NCBI GenBank assembly: GCA_011033025.1
Contig: WFMF01000400.1
Location: 102,162-166,161 of the forward strand
DNA: 64,000 bases
DNA from: Beroe forskalii
Taxonomy: Eukaryota > Ctenophora > Nuda > Beroida > Beroidae
Direction: 5' to 3'
Notes under the pieces: generated by a model
The model's database searches: none
What the model saw: the letters and a program-made list of their open reading frames with translations, nothing else
What the model was told of the DNA's origin: nothing
Made by a program: the position numbers and the translations under genes
Shown here: positions 47,101 through 56,100 of the stretch, piece by piece
How the letters are laid out: the number at the start of each line of letters is the position of its first letter
Numbering within the stretch: position 1 is the first letter of the stretch

Positions 47101-50100
47101 AGTGCTAAGGAATCTAGTAAAGGTGTGAGAGGCTTGATGGCAGGCAACAAGGAAGCACCAGACCTGCTCGCCCAGCGGCTCCAACGCAACATAACCCGGA
47201 TCATCATCACGGACTTCGTGTGTTGGGTGCCCTTCCTCGCCACCTGCCTCTTCCACTCTCTGGAGGTGGTGGATGCCACCTCCCTCTACCCTGTCTTCTC
47301 CATTGTCATCCTGCCCATCAACTCCTGCATCAACCCCCTCATCTACGATAACTTCATCCGGGACAAGTTTAGCAGGTGTGTTGAAGTGTTAAGGTCTTAA
47401 CCGAGGGAGGACTCTGGAGGTTAGGGTGTCACCGGAGTCAACAGAAATGACGAATGTCGCCAACCCAGCTCACTGATGAATCATTCATTGAATGAATTCA
47501 TCAGAAGTGAAGGACTGAAAACTGTTATCAGGGATATGAATTCATTTGAAACTTAGAAACTTTTGAAATAAACTTTGAGTTTCAGGTTCATGACTAACAG
47601 CGGCTGTATAGCTTTTTTTCACCTGCGTTTGTCATGCACACGGGGGGGGGGGGGTGGGGGTTCAGCTACTAAGTGCATGCACTTAGACACATGCACTAAG
47701 CACTTTAACATAGGGTGTACCTACAAGTACAAACTGAGTATTTCTGAAAATTTAGAAAGATGACCACCCACCCAATAATTGGGGACCACCCTTCATTAAG
47801 TACATTAAATCAGTGAAAAATGAGTACCTTTCGAGACTAAGATTGAAGTACAGGTAATTCAGAAGTGCAATTTCAAAATACAACCACTATAATATTATAA
47901 TTATCAATTCAGTCGAGTAATGAAGTATTGAAAAACTAGTTATTTAAGTTTTATTTGATTAGTAGCTAATTATGTACATAATATTAATTACATGTTAATA
48001 ATAAATGCTATGTTTACTGCCTTAAAGCAATTTGATCAATTATAAAGTACTGCTATTATGAATACTGAAGTTTTGCCAATCAAACTTGACAAATCTAACA
48101 TCTTTGGGTGTGTGTTAAATAGCCAGCTCCGATTTTCTTAAACTTTAACTTTTGGTAGCTTTCAAATTGAGAGTTCTGCTATATTATGTTCATTGTCGAT
48201 TGGCGTACCTATATTTCACATTTTCTATTGAAGCACTTTCCAGCTAAGCGCCCATGACTGGGCGTTTCAATCAATCAAATTTTACAAAACCAACTTTTTA
48301 GTCAGAAAAATGTAAAGGACCACCAAATTCATTACACTGTAGAAAATTTTTAGTAAGAAAAAGTACCTGACTATCATATTTAGTATACACTCATACTAAT
48401 TTTTTGGATACAAAAATGTGAAGGACCACCCAATTAAGTACACTATACTAACTGTTTAGATACAAAAATTTCAAGAACTAAAATTTGGTTATTCTGATTC
48501 GTCTCGACGAGACGAGATCTGGAACTCATTGGTACCTTTCTTTAGCTTGCCGAACGTGAAATAAAGTTTTTTTCGCGTTTGTTACGCTTTTCAGCGCGTT
48601 TTGACGCTTTTCGTCGCTTGTTGACCCTTTTCGTCGCGTGTTGGCGCTTTTCGTCGCGTGTTGGCGCTTTTCGTCGCGTGTTGACGCTTTTACCGCCTTA
48701 TTGTCGCCGTCCCCCTCGAAATGGGGGGTCTATAAATTGCTTTTTCCTTGAATAGGATTCTAATCTCATTCTTAGAGGCTTTGATTGGGTTCATATCACA
48801 TTCGCTGACGTTGTCCGATGAGGGGGTTGGACATTGTTGGCTGGATTCCATTATTCCAATCACATTTTAATCAAGTGAAACAGATAAATCCAACTTTCAG
48901 ATTATTACGGAGCTCTACTTTGACCAATCTATCGTTGGTGACATTAATGAAATGGTGAGTGTTCAGTTCTTTGCAGTTATCAACATTTGAGTTTAACAGA
49001 TCAATTTATTCTGGTTTTGCTGTAGTCTTAAGCTACTATTATTTCTCAGGGCCCCCTTTCTAATCAACCCCCTGATCTCAGTAAGCCCCTGATCTCAGTA
49101 ACCCCCTGATCTCAGTAACCCCTGATATCAGTAACCCCCTGATCTCAGTTACCCCTGATCTCAGTAACCCTTCGTAGGATGTTACCCTACCCTCGCGCGC
49201 AGCGCAACGTTCCACATTAATTGGACGTCATTTTGCGCCCTCGCCCGGGATAGCCATCCAGTCAGAAGAAATAGACGGGCAACGTCCGTCGAAGTAACCC
49301 CCTGATCTCAGTTACCCCCTAATCTCACTAACCCCCCTAATCTCAGTAACCCCCTGATCTCACTAACCCCCTGATCTCAGTAACCCCCTGATCTCAGTAA
49401 CCCCCTGATCTCAGTAACCCCCTGATCTCAGTTACCCCCTGATCTCAGTTACCCCCTGATCTCAGTAACCCCCTAATCTCAGAAACCCCCTGATCTTAGT
49501 AACCCCCTGATCTCAGTCACCACCTGATCTCATTAACCCCCCTAAGCTCAGTAACCCCTCTGATCTTACTTGAACAAATGAAGGGTAGATCAGTAAGACA
49601 CAGATGATACTATATAAGAAACTGATTATGAACTATAACAAAAGGCCCCCCGGCTCATACAATGCAAGTGACATATCTGAAGGCATATAGAGTTAGGGTC
49701 AATATCTATTAATAGTAATATAGTAATATATTTCACTTTATTGAATTCATTCACAAGATATAAATATCAATTCAATCGATGAGAGAAATACAAGAATAAG
49801 CATTCACAATCTCCCTTCTATATAAAAAATAAAAATGATATTGAAAAGCAAATAAATAACAATCATCCTCAATGCCATGAGGAACATAATAAATTATTAA
49901 TTTTCAAGTCACACATATTGGTTAATTGGTAATGGTAAAATCAATCACTCATAATTCACACAATATATTGGTAATACATTATTCACTTGTTAAAGATGAG
50001 TCCCATAAACTCAACAGGGAGATTTCCGCTATCAAGCACATCACAGAGAAGTTTTGATGATGCACCAGCTTTGGTGAATGAGTCAGCTAGTTGTAGCTTG

Positions 50101-53100
50101 GTTCTCACCCATCTCACTCTTATCTCTTTGTTATCAACTCTTTGGCGAAGGCATGCCACTGGAATCCGAAGCCCCTTATCATCAAGGGTATTTGTGGTAT
50201 GGATGGCATCATACAGAGATTTACAATCAGTGATACATGTCAGGCTCATGTCAATCAAGTCTTCAATCTCCATTTCCTTGAGTTGGGTCCAGATCAACTC
50301 AGCTGATTCCAGAGCCTCCACCATTGCCCAGCTTTCAGCAGCTAATGTACTCTTACACACCCGCCGAATCTTTTTACTTTGCCAAGTAAGTGGGCATGAA
50401 TTTCCATTCCTTTCAGTCATGAACACAATATGTCCACCTTGAGAACTGCCATCCTTCATGTTCCCAAATGCTGCATCACAAAACACAACAATAGCTGATT
50501 TCTTCAAATCCACCTTATTATAACGCAATACAAGAGGATTGTTTTTCATGTACTTGATGGTTTTGTTGACTAATTTCAAATCAGCAACAGTGCCTTTTGT
50601 CAGTGCACTACCTGCAATACAGGCAGTATAAGAAACATCAAGGTCAAGAAACATCAGGTCTTGTCTGAGTAGCTGCCCACAGTAGTTGACCACATGCTGA
50701 TCTCAGTTGTGACCTTTCCTCTTCGTTAATCTCCCAGCTATTATTTGAATTACGAGCAGCTTCAATCGAAATGGGTTTTATTTGATCAATATATCCTAGC
50801 TGATTAACAGAAACATACTCGAACCCCTGTTGCTTGATGTTCAGGCCTGTGTAAACAAAATTTCTCTTGACTTCAGTACTCAGGCGGAACTTTGCTTTTA
50901 GTGCTTGAACAACATTTTCATGAAACTTTTTGTTTCACTAAACATCAAATCATCAACATGCACCACCATGACCCCGCATATGTTGCTTTCACCTTGCTTC
51001 TGAAAAAGAAAGGAGTCATCAAGTTTTGAAACTTTCATTCCCTGTTCTTCGAGGGTGTCCTTTAGCTCTACATACCAGTTCCTTGGTCCATCCACTAATC
51101 CATAAATGCACTTCTTTAGTTTCCATAAATATCTGGAGTTAGCTTCTGGAGGAGGTTTAATGAAGATGTCCCTTGTTATTTCTTTTCCTTGGAGAAAAGC
51201 TGACTGAACATCAATATGTTCGACTTCCCATTTGTATGCAGCTACCAAAGTGAGCACCACACGAATAGAATCTTTATGGCATGTGGGAGAGTCTTTTCGT
51301 ATATTTGCACTCTTCTCTTGGTAGCCAAGTGCCACCAAACGAGCTTTTGCTTCACCTGAGGGTTTCTTGGTTATTACCCATCGAACACCAATTGTTGATT
51401 GGCCCTCATTTGGAACTTCCTCATACACATTGTTTGCCTTGAACTTCTCAAGCTCCATACACTTAGCATTGTGGACATCATGTTCAAAAACACCACCAGT
51501 AGATAGCAGTACTTCTTGTTCCTCTTCTTCACATGTATCCAAGGTCCACTCTGATGCCAGTTGGGTCCAATCAACACAACGAGGCTCCTCCTCTTCTTCA
51601 AGTTTTACATTCAAATAGCTGCCATACTTTCCCCTCACTTTTCCTCCACGGCTTTGTATATAGGCTCTTTTCCAGATGGGGTCCTCTGATTCATCATCTT
51701 TTGCAATGTATTTTACATGTGATTTCGGTTTGGGAATTCCTTTCATTTTTATTGGACTCTTCATTGGACTCTTATCTTCATTCATGTCCTCAGAAACCTT
51801 CTTAGGTTCCTCTGCTTCAATTTCTTTATCTGATACCTCCAAGTAGTTTTGTGTTGTGTCTGGGGTACGTGACTCTTCTGCCCGTTCCTGGCTGATTTGT
51901 TGTTTACTAGCACATTTCTGAATATGACATGGGTGAACTTTAACAATACTGAAGCCATGCTTCACCATCACACACTGTCCTTCTCGACCAATCACTTTTC
52001 CAGGTCCATGCCATTTGTCAGGGTTATTTCTCTTGTACATTACTTTTTCCCCAGGTGAAACTTGGAGGTCATTACATGTTCTGACTTGTGCTTTCAGGGC
52101 TTTCTTTATCTTTTGACTGCTTTCAACCTTGACAAAATTTTCTCTAGCACTTCTCATTGCTGTCAGATTTTCTTCCAGAACTCTGCTAACTTGAGGATTT
52201 TCTAGTGCAGGAAGTTCATCATCAATAATATTTGGCAGTGTTGGATTCTTTCCCATTGTGAGTTGGTATGCAGAGTATCCTCCAAACATCTGCATGGAGT
52301 TCTTAGCACTGAGTGCCCAGGACAAAGCTACCTCCCAGCTACAGTTTGAGTCAGCTTTCGTTTTGAGGATCAGCTCAGTAAGCATCTTGTGATGCCGCTC
52401 CACCATTCCATTACTGAATGGACTTTCAGCAGCAGAGTTTTGCAGTTCAATGTTGAACTGTTCACACATCTCCACATATTCATCATTAGCAAACTCGCCC
52501 CCGTTGTCAGACATGACCTTTCCTGGAGTACCAAACAATGATATCCAACCAGAACAAAAACCACTCACTATAGTTTCTTTCCGTTTGTTCCTGATTATCT
52601 TTCCACTTGAGAAACGTGTGACGCTATCAATCATATGAAGTAACAAGATACCTGCACTTTCTTCCAAAGTCTTTAGATCCATTGCTACAAGATCATTAAA
52701 TGTTTTACCCCTAGGAAGTCCAACAACTGGCCTTGGCTTTGGTTTACGATAATGAGCACATATCTGACATTCATTACATACTTCTTCCAATGCATTGATG
52801 AATTCTTTCTTGCTGAAACCACCAGACTTCAGCAGGGACTTAAGATTCTCGAAGGATGCATGAGAGAACTGCCTGTGCAGTTTCAGAGCCTTTGCTTTCA
52901 TTTCTTTATCATTTTTCCCAAAAAGTGTTTCTTCTGACACTGTCAATACAATTTTTCCTGGATGCAGACCAGTGTCGATGTCCCTCATGAGCTTCTTCTT
53001 CTTGCAGATTGGCACACAGTAGTGCCCAGCTTTGCATTCTTGCAATTGAACTTCTTGCCCATTGAACACCATAACATCCCTGACAAAATCTATAACAGCA

Positions 53101-56100
53101 CCCGCTTTCTTTAGAGATGGCTTACTTAACAGTAAGGGCAGATTACAATCAACCACATTGGCTTCAATGGTTAATCTTGTTTTCCCAATCCATCCAGGTA
53201 TTTTGGTCTTTCTCCTTGGAAATTGTTTCCTTGCCATCTCCAAACCGGAATGGTACACAACACTCCTCCAACTTTAGCAATGCTCTCTCCTCTTCACACA
53301 AAGTTTGCTTAAACTGATTGAGCCATTCTCTTCCAACAACAGACTTTGTGCACCCTGAGTCAATAACAGCACAACCCAAGGTTTCATAAACCAATGAACT
53401 GAGTTCTGGTTGTCCTGACATGAGGCATTCCTCTTTTTCATTAACAAATAGGGTAATATGAGTCTCTTCTATCTCTGGTCCACTTCCTGAGATCCCTTCT
53501 TGTTCAGATTCAATGAAGTATTGAGCATTGTTAAACTTATTGAAACTACAATCACGAGCAAAATGCCCCTTTTCACCACATGTATAGCACATGTCACTGT
53601 CAGATCTGGAGCGTTGTCGAGAGTATGGGTGGTTATATCCTCTCATTCCTCTGAATTTGCTTGCATGATGTTTTAATCTAGATCTTCCCCTCTGCGGGTG
53701 TCCTCTATTATATCTGTTTTTGTCAGAATAGCCCACTGCATAATTACATTCTTCTGGTTCTATCTTGACATCGACCAAATCTGTACTGGATGGGTATGTT
53801 GTGGGAGAATTGATTTGAACTGAGAATATTTTGCTTATTGAAACAGACATTTCCTTGAAGGTTAGCGATTTGACAGTTGCCAGAGCCAATTCTACTTTGT
53901 CCTTAGACATATTTGCACTATTTAGAAGGCGGTAAGCAAGGACTTCTTCAGGCAATTGTATCTTTTGCTTTTCTAGATCCGCCTTTAACTTTTCAAACTC
54001 AGACAAATAACTTTGAAGTTTCATATCCTCTGGTCTGACGAACTTCTCAAATCTACTGTATGCCCTGTATGTCCTCAAAGCATCATCCTCCAAGTAAATG
54101 CTGTCCAGCTTAACTATAATTTGTTTTAGCCCATCCTCAGACGAAATAACCTCTTTCCCCAGAGAGCGAACTGCATTCTTGACTTTTCCTTCCTTCAATT
54201 CTAAGAATAAGGCAGTCCCTCTCTTCTTCTTCTCAATTGAAGTAAATTCATTCCATAGTTCGATGTCAAGCTTCCAGTTACTATAGTCTTTTCCTTCATG
54301 AAATGCCGGCGGGGCCTTATATCCTGCTTTTTCATTATTATTAGTCATCACTCTGTTCTTATTACACTTCCTGCTACCATGAACAAATGAAGGGTAGATC
54401 AGTAAGACACAGATGATACTATATAAGAAACTGATTATGAACTATAACAAAAGGCCCCCCGGCTCATACAATGCAAGTGACATATCTGAAGGCATATAGA
54501 GTTAGGGTCAATATCTATTAATAGTAATATAGTAATATATTTCACTTTATTGAATTCATTCACAAGATATAAATATCAATTCAATCGATGAGAGAAATAC
54601 AAGAATAAGCATTCACGAAACCCCTGATCTCAGTAACCCCCTGATCTCAGTCACCCCTGATCTCAGTTACCCCCTAATCTCAGTAACCTCCCTAATCTCA
54701 GTTACCCCTGATCTCAGTAACCCTATGATCTCAGTAACCCCCTGATCTCAGTACTTCTAATCTCAGTAACCCCCTGATCTCAGTCACCCCCTAATCTCAG
54801 TAACCTCCCTAATCTCAGTTACCCCTGATCTCAGTAACCCTATGATCTCAGTAACCCCCCTGATCTCAGTAACCCCCTGATCTCAGTCACCCCTGATCTC
54901 AGTTACCCCCTAATCTCAGTAACCTCCCTAATCTCAGTTACCCCTGATCTCAGTAACCCTATGATCTCAGTAACCCCCTGATCTCAGTACTTCTAATCTC
55001 AGTAACCCCCTGATCTCAGTCACCCCCTGATCTCAGTCACCCCCTGATCTCAGTACCTCTAATCTCAGTAACCCCCCTAATCTCAGTTACCCCCTGATCT
55101 CAGTTACCCCCTGATCTCAGTAACGCCCTGATCTCAGAAACCCCCTGATCTCAGTCACCCCCTGATCTCATTAACCCCCTAATCTTAGTAACCCCCTGAT
55201 CTCAGTTACCCCTGATCTCAGTAACCCCCTGATCTCAGTAATCCCCTGATCTCAACAACTTACTGATCTCAGTAACCCCCTGATCTCAGTTACCCCTGAT
55301 CTCAGTTACCCCCTGATCTCAGTAACGCCCTGATCTCAGAAACCCCCTGATCTCAGTCACCCCCTGATCTCATTAACCCCCTTATCTTAGTAACCCCCTG
55401 ATCTCAGTAACCCCTCTGATCTCAGTACCCCCCTAATCTCAGTAACACCCTAATCTCAGTAACCCCCTAATCTCAGTACCTCTAATCTCAGTAACCCCCT
55501 GATCTCAGTCACCCCCTGATCTCAGTTACCCCCTGATCTCAGTAACCCCCCTGATCTCAGTAACCCCCTGATCTCAGTCACCCCCTGATCTCAGTAACCC
55601 TCCGATTTCAGTAACCCCCTGATCTCAGTAACCCCTGACCTCAGTAACCCCCTGATCTCATTTACCCCCTGATCTCAGGCTAAGAAGCTGAGGAAGTGGG
55701 GCTCGGATCTGAGTGCCCTGCTGGAGCAGAGACACGAGCTGCTGTGTGACGTGGACGACAAGAGTCTTGTCAGCTTCCTGCACCTAGCCCAGTTCTGTCT
55801 GCAGTGCGACTTCACCATTGAGCCCAACGAGGTAATGCTGTAATTAAAGTGAATATCAGTTTAACGGCACAATTTTTCAAATATTTCATGGAATACTGAA
55901 TAGATTATTGTCATGCCTGATTTCGGGTATGTGTCCCATATAACTCTGGCTGAGTGACGTCACAGACCTAAACGTCAATCTTTTTGTGTCCTAAAGCTAA
56001 TTTTTGTCCTCACCAAAACCCTAACCTTAATCCTGACCCTAAACCTTAAAAATCATGACCTCAATCCTGATCCTAACCCTGACCTTTAAAGTGCTAGATG

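Larger units (their letters stand above)
49571..54615 (-). mobile_element. Ty1/copia LTR retrotransposon, complete but frame-broken
   Basis: A 5.0-kb minus-strand element with 236-bp LTRs that appear identical, a primer site, a polypurine tract and the copia order gag, protease, integrase, reverse transcriptase, RNase H. Identical LTRs mean recent insertion or gene conversion. It is split into three frames by breaks near 53230, 50920 and 50650, so this copy cannot make a full polyprotein as written. It sits inside the 16-bp minisatellite. The flanking 5 bases (TTACT and CGAAA) do not match, so the target duplication is lost. Confidence 0.9.
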
